From Cryptomeria japonica (taxonomy: Eukaryota > Streptophyta > Pinopsida > Cupressales > Cupressaceae), in contig NC_081406.1 of the NCBI RefSeq assembly GCF_030272615.1, positions 190,523,891-190,587,890 of the forward strand: a stretch of DNA of 64,000 nucleotides. The letters are read 5' to 3'. The translations under genes were made by a program, and so were the position numbers. This document shows positions 47,551 to 59,935 of this stretch, in pieces. Position 1 is the stretch's first letter, and each line of letters begins with the position of its first letter. Below the pieces are notes generated by a model. It was not told the DNA's origin. It worked only from the letters and a program-made list of their open reading frames with translations, and did not search any database.

Positions 47551-48076
47551 TAGATAAACAAACATTAATAAGAATTTCACTATCAATATCCCATCATATA
47601 ATTTATGTATAAGATTCCTCACTCTCTTGGGTATTATGCTCTCCATCATTGACAATTGAAAGTTGTAAAAGTAATTCTATATTAATAGGTTTTCCTTAGG
47701 GAAATATTAATGGTGAAATAAATGAGAAGCCCTAGAACATATATTTGAGACAATTTAAAAATTTGAGAAGGCCCAAATAGTATTTACCTAATCCTATATT
47801 AAAGTCGAATCAATAATTTTGCACAATTTGGAGTAGAGATATCTTATCATTTATACGCTTTTAGGATTTTGAGTCATACAATACTTCTATATTTATCTTT
47901 TGATCAGGTACAAGAGTACCTTGAAGACATAACAAATACTATATAAGTATATTAAATATTTTTATTTTTAATAAAAACATATTAACAAAGACTACATTTT
48001 AAAAATAATGCAATAAGCATAATTTTCTAATTTATTTAAATATCTTTGAAAAAGTGTATTCATTTGTATTACATCA
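47551..48076. other. AT-rich non-coding flank
   Basis: No ORF, RNA gene or LTR end recognised. It ends in CATCA, the left copy of a probable target duplication. Confidence 0.4.
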
Positions 48077-51000
48077 TGTAATGCCCCGCCAGGAAACCCC
48101 GAAGGGATAAAGCTAAAAACACAAGAATAGAGTGTAATAATTTTAAAAAGAAGAAGTTAAACACAACATTAAGAAACAATGAGATATAAAGGTTCAGATT
48201 ACACAACGGAAGACATCAACTAACACCTAAACGGTTTCCCAACGTGATTACTTAATTCCACATTTCACTTAACTTACACTAATAAATCTAATAAGCTAAT
48301 TATCTTATAACGAGATAATTCTTAAACAAGGATAATATCTTTCAGAAGATGAAAAAAATAAATCTCAAGATAAGGTTCATCCATTAAGATTTATTCATAC
48401 CTTTCGTTCATACTTTTCATTAAAATTTAAGTCATGCATCTAATTTATTAACACACTTGAATTTCATCATAAACTAATGAGATCTTTCCAGGCATACTTA
48501 ATTTCCTTAACAATAACTGAATGTATTCCATTATACTAAGCTACATTCTTTCATGATCCAATAAATTGCATTTAAAAGAGGACTGCATACATGCATTTAA
48601 GATTAATTTCTTCTAACCCACTTATACATTCTATCAAAATGTCATCCATACATGCTAACACTAAACATGAAACATAAGAACAAAAGCATCACACAACACC
48701 AAGATGATCTCGGAGTTCACCCCTAAAGGGCTACATCTCCGGGTCTGCTCAACTACAAGACCCCTCTAGTAATTAATAAAGTTAAGAATACATGAGGTTC
48801 TCATTAATTACAATCCTGCCATCAAGGCGAACATAACCAATATACAAACAACCACATCGGTCAATAAATACATAAATGATCCCTGAATAGGAAACGATCC
48901 AACTGAACATAATAGAAGCAAATACAACGGTCCACTGGAGCATCCACAAAAATAAGTCATCGCAACCCAGGGACTACTATGACAATTAGGTACTCACAAG
49001 GGCATAAGCAATAGGATGACTCCACAAAAGTGCTCCTATCCAGACAATACAACAACACACTAGTGAACGTAGAGACAAGTGTCATCACATGACCTGGTAT
49101 GGTTACCATGGTAGGTCTTCATAGGTTCCGGCCCCATCCACTGGGTTATCCTAGCAACCTAATCTGAGCCTCCAGCCCATCCAAGCCTCATGTGGACCCG
49201 CACATCCTTTCGTGAAGACAAGGATGATGGTTTGCCATTTCAAGCCTTCTCACAACATGTCGAGTCTGTGTTAGCACTCATCCCATGTGTGAGGCACAAT
49301 TATCTTACTTAGAGATTCATTAACAACACTCTAATATACTATTAGGTTATCAATTATTAGACTCACTTTCGATGGGTTACCCAACAACCACTTTGGGCGT
49401 GACCCCCAATCGAAAGCCAATTTCCCTTACGACACTAGACTATACTCAAACGAACTCAAAAACCAAGGGACACACATGGTCAAGCATACAGAGTTCAACA
49501 TGGAGGAAACAACCATTTGGTCAAACACGACTCCAATGAGGTGCATTGACAGATGGTACTCTAACTAGAGACCTGACTAGCTATGGTCAACCACTAAACA
49601 TCATTCGACACCCGCATAAAGGATATGACCAATTACAACATCTCAACAAAACAACAGTCAAGCTCAAGACTAAGGACAGAAACAGGTATCCCAAATCAAC
49701 CATACGATAGGGTCCAATCAAACAAATCAAGGCTTGCCATTACTTAAGCAAAAGTGAATACATAAATTAAACTTGCATAGGCAATAACCGGAAAAGACGA
49801 TATTTTCCCATATTGATTTAAACATAAAAGTCGATCAAGTTTTCTAAATGATCTAAGTTAGATTGCAGTTATCTACCTCATTTAGATACAGGTTGTTCTT
49901 GGTTTTCTAACTCACTGAGGTTCATTAGCAGAAAAATCACCATTACTAGGTGATTAAAATACCTCATTTGCAATAGTACCATTTATCTATTTCTCAAAAC
50001 AGAGGAAAAGTATAATTAAACCATTTATTCTAATAGATGAAGATATCATTTACTAAACAATTTTCCAAATGATACATTATTTAATTTCCATTTACTCAAA
50101 TAATATGTTCTTGAATAAAATATCATTTAAAAATTATCAATTAACAAATATGTTTTATTTCAACAATTATTCAATAAAACAATATTGTATCTACCTTCAA
50201 AAGATATTTCTTCATTAAGACATATACCAAAATTAAATACTAATTATTGTATATTTATTAATCCCTGATTAACAAAATATAAACATTTAATAATTTAATA
50301 ATACACAATATTCAAATTAAATATTAATTAATATATAAATATTAATCTTCATTAATAAAATATATATTAATAATAATTTAATAATGCACAAGTTTCAAAT
50401 TTAATATATATATATATATATATGTATGTATTAATTTTCATTAATAATTATATTTAATAATAATTAATAATTAATTAAAAACTATATTAAAAAAAACTTT
50501 AAATTTAATATATATATATATATATATATATTTTAAAACTAAAAAAAAACATAAAACGGTGAGGCAGCCAGGCCCACCTCCCATACACGGGGGTTGGGGC
50601 GGTCGTGCCCTAGCCGCAGGGCTGCGACCACCACGGCGGACACAGGTCTCGCAACGCCCACGCAATGGACACGGGGGACCTTGCGGCCACCACGGGGGTC
50701 ACAGCTCCCTGTGGCCACCGCGGGGGTCGCGGCACCTTGCAGACAAGCTGCAAGCCGGGAGGGGAGGAGGCGCAGGTTGAGTCTCGGCTCCCCGCCCTCC
50801 AACCCAAATATGATAATTTTTTTTTTTTTAAAACAAATTTCGATCTTTTTTTTAAAAATAAAATCGATTTGATTTTATAATTTTTTTTGTTTTGGATAAT
50901 TTTTCTTTAAAAGGGCAAACCTCCATTTTAAAAAAAATAGTCTCATATTGAGACTTAAAATAAAAATTTCCAGAATGTTTAAGGTTTTCAAATATAGAGG

Positions 51001-52231
51001 AATTTGTTGAATAACCCTCCAAAAAGCAATTTTTTGAGCATAAGGAAGCTCATTTTTCATACAAGGATTCAAGCAATAAGCCAATCTTTAACTAATTTCC
51101 ACTATGAAACTTAATCTTGAGGGCAATCAATGGAGAATTTAAAACCAAAACTGTATGAAGAACATCCAAGTCCATTTTTTTTTTTTTTTAATTAAACAAT
51201 TAACCAAATTGATAAACAAATTCCTACCTCAATAAGCATTCCTGGAAAAGATCTAACGGAGAGCCCCAACCTGCAGCTCAAGAAATCCTTTTGCTTCCAA
51301 AACCCCCAAATTTTCTATCCAAAAATATTTTCCAAAAAAAATCAACCTCCTCTATTTTTCCAAAAATCTAGGTTAAATGGAAAAGGTTTGACCAAAATTT
51401 TTATTTTGGATTTAAATTTTTTATTTAAAATAAATCACAAAAATCATTCTTTTAAACTATATCAATAAATTAAACTTGCTTTTCAATTTAAAATTGATTT
51501 TCTTTAAATAACTGAAATTAACCTTTCTATTTCAAAATGCCAAAAAGATTAAATTAATTCTATTTCAATTAAATTTAAATCTTTCTTTTCCAACAACATA
51601 AACATATTAAATTTAACATTAACCATTTAATTGAACTTGCTACCAACCTGAATTAAGCAATTCAATTAACGATTAATCACATAAAAAGAGAGCCTATTTA
51701 ATTTAGTCCCCAAAATACTAAAGCGAAAACACACATTAAATCAAATTAGAGATTAAGGATTAATTACTCGATTAAACCACACACAAAACACGCAACCCAA
51801 GAAAACCAAATAGACAGACGACCCGCATACCCAACCAAAGGGAATACCAACGACGACCAACGACGCTCACTTGAGCACGACTATGGTCAAATGAGGATCT
51901 CACGACCACCTAGTCCAACTCTAAGGATTAAAGAGGTACACTCAAACCTGCAAATTCAGGTGGAGATGAACCTCGCATCCATGCAGCACTGTACCTGAAT
52001 TCTCCTGCAACCAAGAGTCATACATGCATACATATATAAATTTAATGAAAGTGTTAGCCCGAGATTAATAACACGAAATTGGAAAACTAATCAACTTGCA
52101 TACAAACTGGCGCGAAAACCACATTAACAGGTATTCACTAAAATCAAAACATCTGGCTATAATCATTATATTATGATAAACTAACCAAGGTCAAACCGAG
52201 ATTAGAAATTGATTAGGGCAGGGGTACTACA
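48077..52231. mobile_element. 4.16-kb solo LTR-like unit with GC-rich core
   Basis: It begins TGTAATGCCCCGCC and ends GGGGTACTACA; the last eleven bases inverted (TGTAGTACCCC) match the first eleven except at two positions. Flanks are CATCA (48072-48076) and TATCA (52232-52236), a 5-bp duplication with one difference. There is no coding domain in 4.1 kb. TGTA...TACA ends with a C/G-run are typical of plant gypsy LTRs, and lengths of several kb are known for Ogre-type elements. Orientation was not settled. Confidence 0.6.
50555..50812. other. GC-rich, CpG-dense block inside the long LTR
   Basis: An abrupt 250-bp GC-rich stretch flanked by (TA)n and poly(T) sequence. It contains imperfect repeats such as GGCCACCACGGGGGTCAC and GGCCACCGCGGGGGTCGC. 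Many CpGs remain, unusual in old methylated repeats. Overlapping ORFs on both strands are compositional. It may be the promoter part of the LTR, or a captured fragment. Confidence 0.55.
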
Positions 52232-54899
52232 TATCAACATTTTGAATCTCACTTTATAATCTAAATAATAATCAATCATAAATTCAATGAATTAATTATT
52301 CTTTATTTCCCACTTTAATGATGGACTACAAATTTTGACAAAAACTCTACAAATAATATAATATTTCAAATATTCTAAATACACATATTCTAATATATAT
52401 TACTTACAACTAATCTGTTTTGTATAATAATGTTTTCTAAAATTCCCTAAATAACCTACTTAACATGGGAATCCTCTCTTCCATGAAATGTTGTAACAAA
52501 GTTAAAGCACCATGACAAAAAATATTGTCTGACGACCATAAAGCGTCAAAATTAAACTCATACTTTCCAAATGTGATTATTTGAATATAGTGTGCATCAC
52601 TAATGAGCTAATGATTATGTCTCTTAATTCTGATTAATTTATTTATAGTGAAAATATTAAAATATTGAGATTAAATATTATATTTATTGTATAAAGTCAT
52701 TTGCAAGATGGAAATTGTTTTTCTATTGGCCAACACATAACCTTGATAGAGGGGCTACCTGGGACCCTAATATACGGTCATTAATATGATCATGTAATTA
52801 TTAATTTTATCTAAATATATTGTGGGCATGTTAAAAGGTTTGAGAAGAAATTTTAAAAATTGGAAGATGGATAAGATCACAAAGTCCTCTATTAGATTTT
52901 TTTTTTGGCATATGTGAGACAAGGGAGTATAGAAAATATGAGGATTATCTTGCATATGTAAGATCACTTTTTAGAGCTACATAAATTTAAGGAGAACATA
53001 TACTTATTTCATATAATTATACACGTTAGAGAACATTTTGGGGAAGATCACCATTAATTAAGCATGTATGAATTGTTGTGAGGGTTGTTGATACTCTTTG
53101 CTCTAATAATAGTACAAATAAAAATTATTGTTTGAAACATACAATATCAATTTTTGTGTGTTCATGCACCAATAGTTGTGGCTTTAAAGTTGTATTGTTA
53201 GGAAATGTACCATTAGTTGTGAAAAGTAACCAATCATGCGATGCCACATCAACTGCACAAGTATTGGGGCCTCTTTTGCATGTTTATTGGTCTCACTTTT
53301 TTTTTGGGCTATTTTGGACACCTTGGTAAAAAACATGTTGATGTGGCACCATACTTGATGATATGGCCCTAAAACCTTAGTTATAAGCAGGGGACTTGCC
53401 AAGTAAGCTATTTTAAAAAATTGAGAGTGATTTGAAATTTCCACCTAGGATTTTGAGATGCGTGAAGTTAGGGTGCACAACTACTGGGTCCTCTCCCCTA
53501 ATAACTACGACAATTTTGTAAAATGTATTCACAAGTTTGATTGGTATTCTTTTGAATCTTTTTCATTTATATATGTAAAGATAAAAATACGATTCTTTAA
53601 AGATAAAGATTTATAGTTGGAGAGAGCTTTGGTTTTCTTTGTGTAAAGCTATGGTTTGTCTTTGGTATAGATTAGGGTCTTCTATTTGATCTTTGTATTT
53701 TTCCATATCTCTTAAATTGTGAGATAAGTTAGAATTTTTTTAATTGTTGTAACATTTATTCTCACCTTTAGAGTGGATCCAAGTCATTAATATGTTTTGA
53801 ATTTCTTTATATTTGATAACTTTTGTTATAAATGGTAATGATGGTGGTACGCAAAAGATATTAGAATTTCTCTATCGTAATAACTTATTATTAAACTATT
53901 TAAAATAATCAATAATTTGGTTTGTCATCATTTTTCCTTAGATATTTAATTATATATGATGTATTAAGATTATTAGGGGATAGTATGCATCATTGTGAAC
54001 TATTATTAGTTTATTAATATTAATTTTTGTGAAAATTATTAAATACATTTTTAATATAGCAAGTTGATATATTACTGGTGATGGTGATCATTTCTCTTAT
54101 GCTTATATGTACATCATAAAATATTGACAAATTTTTTTTAACTCTATTTTCTCAAGGTTCATCATTGGTGAGGGATAATTCTCATGGGAAGGATGTTGTT
54201 ATAATAGTGTATTGATATGGATAGAGATGAGACTCATGTATAGATGGTTCTTATGTGTGCTAATTTTGATAGTCATATTTATAGAACTATGGTTTAAATT
54301 GTAATGATGAACTATCATATCCATATTTTGATTTTAAGATAAACATGGGAAATGGCCCATACCCACTACAAAATAATCATAAAGGAAAGCAAGATGAGTC
54401 TCACAAGGAGTGAGATTGAACAAGAACAAAGGACAACAAATAATAAGGGAGAGTAGCAACAATAAAAATGACTAATAGGCAACTAGTAGAGAACAACTAT
54501 GAGTTACCAAACAACTTTAGGCCATTGATGACCTACCATTCCTTACTAAGAAATTCTAGTTTCTCCTTAATGAAAAATTTTTAGGAGTAGTCCAATGATA
54601 TTTGATAAGAATATGGGTTATATTGTTGAGCCGAGATTTTCTCTTTGTCTTTTTTCTTCTTAATTATAAATTTATCAACAAATTTAGGAATGAGAACCTA
54701 ATTAGCATACTCCTCAACCCAATCCATGGATCTTCTTTTCTCAACCTCAAATTGAAACACTTGAAGAGTTTTTTTAATTTTATTTATAGAATCCTTATAA
54801 TAGGAAACTATTTCTTGCATGTTCTTGTATGTATACTCTTGATTAATTTTGAGATTTATCACCTCTTTCTCCAAATTAATCCTCACTTTAATATTCTTA
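52232..54899. other. AT-rich non-coding stretch
   Basis: No supported gene. A 12-bp inverted repeat TGCCACATCAAC (53242) and GTTGATGTGGCA (53337) brackets about 85 bp, a possible small MITE. Open frames at 53078 and 54602 have no recognisable features. Confidence 0.4.
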
Positions 54900-54904
54900 C
54901 TCAC

Positions 54905-57397
54905 TGCAACGTCGTAAATTGTACACCCTTAATTGGGTGGTAAAATTCTATGCTTAGGTTAGCACCTTCCTTAGTGTGTTTTCATCTTGCATTTCAAATT
55001 CCCTTTAAGCATTTATTTAATTAATTTAATTAAATCTAAAGTCTTCTTTCATCACTTTACATAACATAAAATTGGGCGCTTAACCCTAAGTGTGCCCCTT
55101 TTTATTTTATTATTCCAATTAATTATTTCATCAAAAGTCCTAATTATGTCCTATCTTGACCTTCAAGGCCCGATTTCACATATCTAAACACCTTGAATCT
55201 TCACATACTCTTGGAATTGACTTTACAATCACAATATCTAGCTTCCCCAAAAATTTGGAAAAAAGTTGGTCGGACCGAGAGGTGGTCTCTTGGTCCCGAC
55301 TTGATTCTAGGTTGGCCTATGATCAAAAAAAAGTTAGGGTTTCATACATATAGCCTTTCCTTTCCTCATTTGAAGGATCCATCTACAAGCATTTGAAGGA
55401 GCCTCTTATGAAGTGAAACTAAAGGTTTATGTGAAGTATTCAACCAAAAAATCAAGCATCTATCAAGCCTACATCAATCATCTTCAACATCAATTAGAAG
55501 CTTTGAAGACATTGAAGAATAATAGGAGATCACCGACTGTTGATTGGCTTGTACCTCTCCCCCAAGGTTTGGTATGGTTTCATGCCTTTGTATGAGCTTC
55601 ATAATATTCATTTTTAGATTTGCATTCCATTCTTTAGATCCATTGTTGCATTTGTGATTTGAAGCATTTACATTCACATTTACAATCATTTAGGGTTTAC
55701 TCTCCAAAGTGTAGGGTAGAACTCTAGATTTTCTTTTTTCATTCATTTAGGATCTTGCATACACACAAGATTCTTGCACACACATTTTCAATCCATTATC
55801 AATTATTTGTGGAGGTGGAAATCACCAAAACAAGGGGTTTAATTAAGGCAAAACCATATATAGCCACCTAGACACTATTTTTCAAGTTGCAGGTGTAGGG
55901 ATAGAAATCCAACAAACACACGACATTCGAAACCAACAGATCACACATGTACATGCTCAGTCTTAGAAGAAGACCTCAATTTTCTAAGAGTAGGGCATGG
56001 CACCCTAGCCCCCTGGGTTTTTCAACTTCTTTTGGGAGTTCCATAGTGTAGACTTTTAGGATCCGGATTTTGGAAAGACAACAGGGTACAATATCAGGGA
56101 CCAAGTTGTTGGCATTATACACTCATATGATAATGGTAGATGTTTTCATTGATGGCAACAAAGTGGCAACAAGGTTCAACTAGGTTTCACAAGTTCAACC
56201 GACAACAGATGTCACCTACTAGCACCGATAGATACATCAAGGTTTATTCACACCGGCATCCAATTTACACCGGCAATAGATCATACCGGCATCCAAAGCC
56301 GACTTGACAATAATATTGTTTATATAATGTAAATTGTAATTGTATGGCCGACATGATGTATTGTAAAGACTCATATATGTATGAGATCTTGTAGGTCATT
56401 TGGTTAGTAGTAGGTAATGAAATGGTGTATGTAAGCCGTATATGTGATAAGATAGGGATATGATGCCAGATAATTATATATGCACTTTGATGTGTTTATC
56501 TTGAGAGTGAATAAGAAGCAGAGAAGAGTGAAGATTGTTCTCTGTAAGCAAAATCATTTACCATCAAGGTTTTTGGCAGAGGTATCAGACAGAGCTTAAA
56601 TCGGTACTGAATCCAACATTGGAGATGGTATTTTGAAGCAGTACATTGTTATTGGATTTAACCATCCAATTGTGTAGTCAGTGGGACTCCATTTTTGTTG
56701 TTGAGCAGTGAGCTCTAGGAAGTTGGCCTTCCTGCATGTGCAGGCCCCTATTGTACTAAGTAATATTTATTCATATTGGCCAGTGAGTAAATATTGTGGG
56801 TCACAAATCCCACTGATTTTTTTCCCTTACCGGGTTTCCTCGCCAAAATATCTGTGTTATTGTGTGCATTGATGTTGATTCCTTTGTTTCTCTTTACTGC
56901 ATATTTGTTTTCTTACAGGTATATTAATTTCAGTTACAGAATTGCAAATAAGTTTAAATCTTTCATCTACCGGTCAAACACTGATTCACCCCCCCTCTCA
57001 TTGTCTTTGGGATTAACCAAGTATCTAACACAAGCCATGGTGCCCTGGTCCTGCACAATCAACATCAAATTTTAGTGATAGATGCACATTTGAATTCCCC
57101 TTCCTATTTTGTATTCAATGTCTCAGTTTCAAATCAGCAAGTTTCAGTGTTTTCAGTTTACATTCACATCTTTGTTTATCTCCTAGAATATTTTATCATT
57201 ACATTGAATTTTGCACATCTCCTCTTCATATCAGCAAAGGAATAGAAACCCTAAAGATATTCCTTGACTCTATCTCTCTCTCTCTCTTGTGAGAAGTAGT
57301 TAAAGTGAATCATCTCCTTAGGCTCTTTCATATTCCAATGTGTGCATGAGAGTGGGATTAGGTCTTAGTTTACTTGATTCCATTTTCATCTATAACA
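54905..57397 (+). mobile_element. solo LTR (gypsy-type), interrupted by a second solo LTR
   Basis: It starts TGCAACGTCGTAAATTG and ends ATCTATAACA; the 5-bp duplication CTCAC is exact at 54900-54904 and 57398-57402. Without the nested LTR it is about 1.56 kb. The start and layout resemble the LTR at 17909 (TGTAGTGTCATAAAATTG), suggesting related families. No coding domain. Confidence 0.8.
56107..57030 (+). mobile_element. solo LTR (copia-type) nested in the gypsy solo LTR
   Basis: It starts TGTTGGCATTATACACTC and ends AAGTATCTAACA, with TTCACCCCCCCTCTC near its end as in the LARD LTR. The flanks CAAGT (56102-56106) and CAAGC (57031-57035) form a duplication with one difference. 924 bp. Confidence 0.82.
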
Positions 57398-57402
57398 CTC
57401 AC

Positions 57403-57813
57403 CTTTATGTTATTCTCCACCTATTTATCCAATTGATCCCACTTATTAAATTTAGTAGCCATATTTTGATAAAACCATGCATAAATTCATCAAAATTTTC
57501 TTGAGGAAACTTTGAGGATTTTGACAAGTAATGTATTTTAATCTATTGATATTCCTTTTGGCCACACTTCACAAAGCTAACTACCACTTCAAAATATAAT
57601 TCTGAATGTTGTAAGCATTGCGAAGGTTGTTAACTTTTTCCCCAATATTGAAACATTTATTACAAGATTATGAACTCTCATATGGACATAAAGGGTTGGG
57701 TTTGTATGGGTTATTCCTTAACAAGGTTTTTATAGTTTAATTGGGGTCTTTAGTGATCAACTCCATGAGATAAGGGTTAGTGTGGGGATTGTAACAGGTT
57801 GGGGGGAATGAGG
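57403..57813. other. non-coding spacer
   Basis: No ORF or repeat recognised; a G-run TTGGGGGGAATGAGG precedes the next LTR. Confidence 0.35.
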
Positions 57814-58280
57814 TGTTGAACACAACTAGATGTTGAGAGGGGGGGTGAATCAACATACACTAGAATTCATCCATTCATTAATTCTTAAAGCATCAAATAT
57901 AGATATGTGGAAGTAAATAATAGAACAAGGCATGCACCATAGAAAGAAACTAAAATTATTTAAGTGAAAAACCAAGGATGGGAAAAACCACAATGAGGAT
58001 AAGCTCACTATATATATTTCCCTAGGAAAAGATACAAGGAATTGCAGACTAAAGATCACATCTTTAGGGCAATAAAAAATAACATGATTATGACAACTTT
58101 ACAATGAACAATAATGGTTGAGCTACTATAAATGAAGCATCTCAAATGCTGAAATTACAATCCTCTTTGAAGCTCAAACTGATTTTGTGCACTTCATAAA
58201 CTTCACATCAATTCTGATATTCACAGAATGTGATCAACACACACACAATTGCAACATTCACAAATTGTTTTCCTTATATA
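57814..58280 (-). repeat. copia-type LTR fragment cut by a Tat-like insertion
   Basis: Plus-strand start TGTTGAACACAACTAG followed by GAGAGGGGGGGTGAATCA, the inverted form of the end motif in the LTRs at 39410 and 56107. Homology to an LTR plan runs to CCTTATATA at 58280, which on the minus strand is the TATA region; the element at 58281 begins exactly there. No primer site adjoins, so it was probably a solo LTR. Confidence 0.55.
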
Positions 58281-59212
58281 TGTAGACACCTAAAATTAAT
58301 ATTTAATTAATTTAAGCCTATCAACATAATTAATTAACTTAATTGTGTTATCCTTATTCTTATCAGTGTTAATTAAATCTAATTTAATTAATCCTATCAC
58401 TATTATCCAATAACTAATTTATCAAATAAAGGAATTATTCCCTAATTCTTCTCAAGTCCCTCCACTAATTATTTCCTCTAAACCCAATCAGTTAATTAAT
58501 TTTAATTAATTAACCTATTCATGTGATTCCTACAAATCACTTTTCCTAATCCCACTCAACCTAATTAATCATTCTAGAATCTCTCATAATCATGTTTATC
58601 ATTATCCTTCAATTTTATATTCCCAGTCATGTCACATCAACATTGAGTCTCTCAAAGAAATTCAAATTTCTTTGAATCCCTCAATGCATCCTTATTTTGG
58701 AATTTTTAATTCCTCATTTTGAATTTCAAATTTCTTTTCCCCCCTCTTCTCAAGGAATTTTATATTCTTGTTTATTTTTCCAAGGCACCCTTGATCCATG
58801 CCTTCCATATCAAATCAATCTCAACCCTCCATAAGAAAATCAATCTTGGCCCTTCATTGGCCTCCTCCAATCTATAGATTGGAGGATTATTTCCTCACAA
58901 AAGGATCCATTTCCTCTATAGCATTCTCATGTTGTTCATTTCTCTTCTATCTTCTTCCCTCAATCTTACAATTCAAATCCATCCAAAATCCTATCAAATC
59001 CAATCCCTCTTGTTGAGAAAATGAGAGAAATCCACATCCCCATCAAGGACCAATCCAATCAAGTGAGGAAGGGGCACATTCTTCACTTCACTGAAGTTCT
59101 GATCTGAAGGAGAAGGTATAATTAGTAAGGTATAAGTGGTTTGTTTAATGTTTAATGTTTCCTTTGGATTCTAACCATCAATCCTTACATCTTACTCATT
59201 TTCTCCTCTTCA
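58281..59212 (+). repeat. 5' LTR of the Tat-like element
   Basis: It starts TGTAGACACCTAAAATTAAT, is rich in TTAATTAA in its first 300 bp and ends CTCTTCA. The end is inferred from the CA-TTC-primer-site layout; the start from TGTAGACACC and the switch out of the preceding LTR. Confidence 0.55.
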
Positions 59213-59215
59213 TTC

Positions 59216-59235
59216 TAGCACGCTCGGTGGGACCC
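59216..59235 (+). promoter_or_regulatory. primer-binding site, Tat type
   Basis: TAGCACGCTCGGTGGGACCC; one change (TAG for TGG) from a TGGCACGCTCGGTGGGACC-type site. The general form matches the primer site at 6228, but the tRNA differs or is unknown. Confidence 0.5.
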
Positions 59236-59284
59236 ATGTCCCTAAATTTAATCCTTTTTGGAGTTTTTGTAAGGTTTTTGATCG

Positions 59285-59935
59285 CAGGTATCGAAACAGC
59301 TGGAGTGACTGCAAAATAGCACAACTGCCATGGGATCAGCGTGAGCGTTGCCTACTTTGGTGCGTGCGAATGTGCTTTAGCACATGGGATTGAAGTTTAA
59401 AATATTTAACCCACCCTTTTACATGTCTCCAGAACAACACGAGCATTGCGAGAATAGTGCATCTCCTACAACTTCATCCTATTCCTTCTCCTCTCTTCCA
59501 TTCTTCCATCTTCTATCTTTATTCCATAATTGGTACCTAAAAAAATTAAAAAAAAATAAAAATTAGTTAGTTTTGTGTTTAGCTATCCTTTTTATTTTAG
59601 AAGTGTTGCTTCTGCGCGAGCGCTTTGCAAATAGCGCGGGCGCTCTGGTAGAATCCTACCCCTTTTTTAATTTTTAAAATTTCAAATTTTTGGTTGTGCT
59701 AACCTGCTTCAGTGCAAGTGCACACACTTCAGTGCGACCGCCATTAGAACAATGCGTCTACCTCAAGTATATTCTACTTTTTAAATTTTAGTACGTTTCT
59801 TCATTTTCCATTTTTCCTCTTCTCAGAACCCCTGCAATGCGTACATAGGCATTTCAGCACCTGTGTAGGTGCTTCAGTGTGGGTGACTGTAGAACAATGT
59901 GAGCACTGTTTCTGTAGAATGTTGTCTATTAATCA
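59285..59935 (+). repeat. degenerate minisatellite in the leader
   Basis: A motif of the form (AGAACAA)TGCGAGCRCT ... TTCAGTGCG recurs at about 59290-59350, 59430-59460, 59610-59650, 59710-59760 and 59830-59920, e.g. GCGCGAGCGCTTTGCAAATA and AGAACAATGTGAGCACTG. Units are roughly 100-150 bp and strongly diverged. Confidence 0.5.

Noticed and set aside
50471-50880. Overlapping ORFs in the GC-rich block
   Set aside because: Six overlapping frames on both strands reflect GC-rich composition lacking stop codons.
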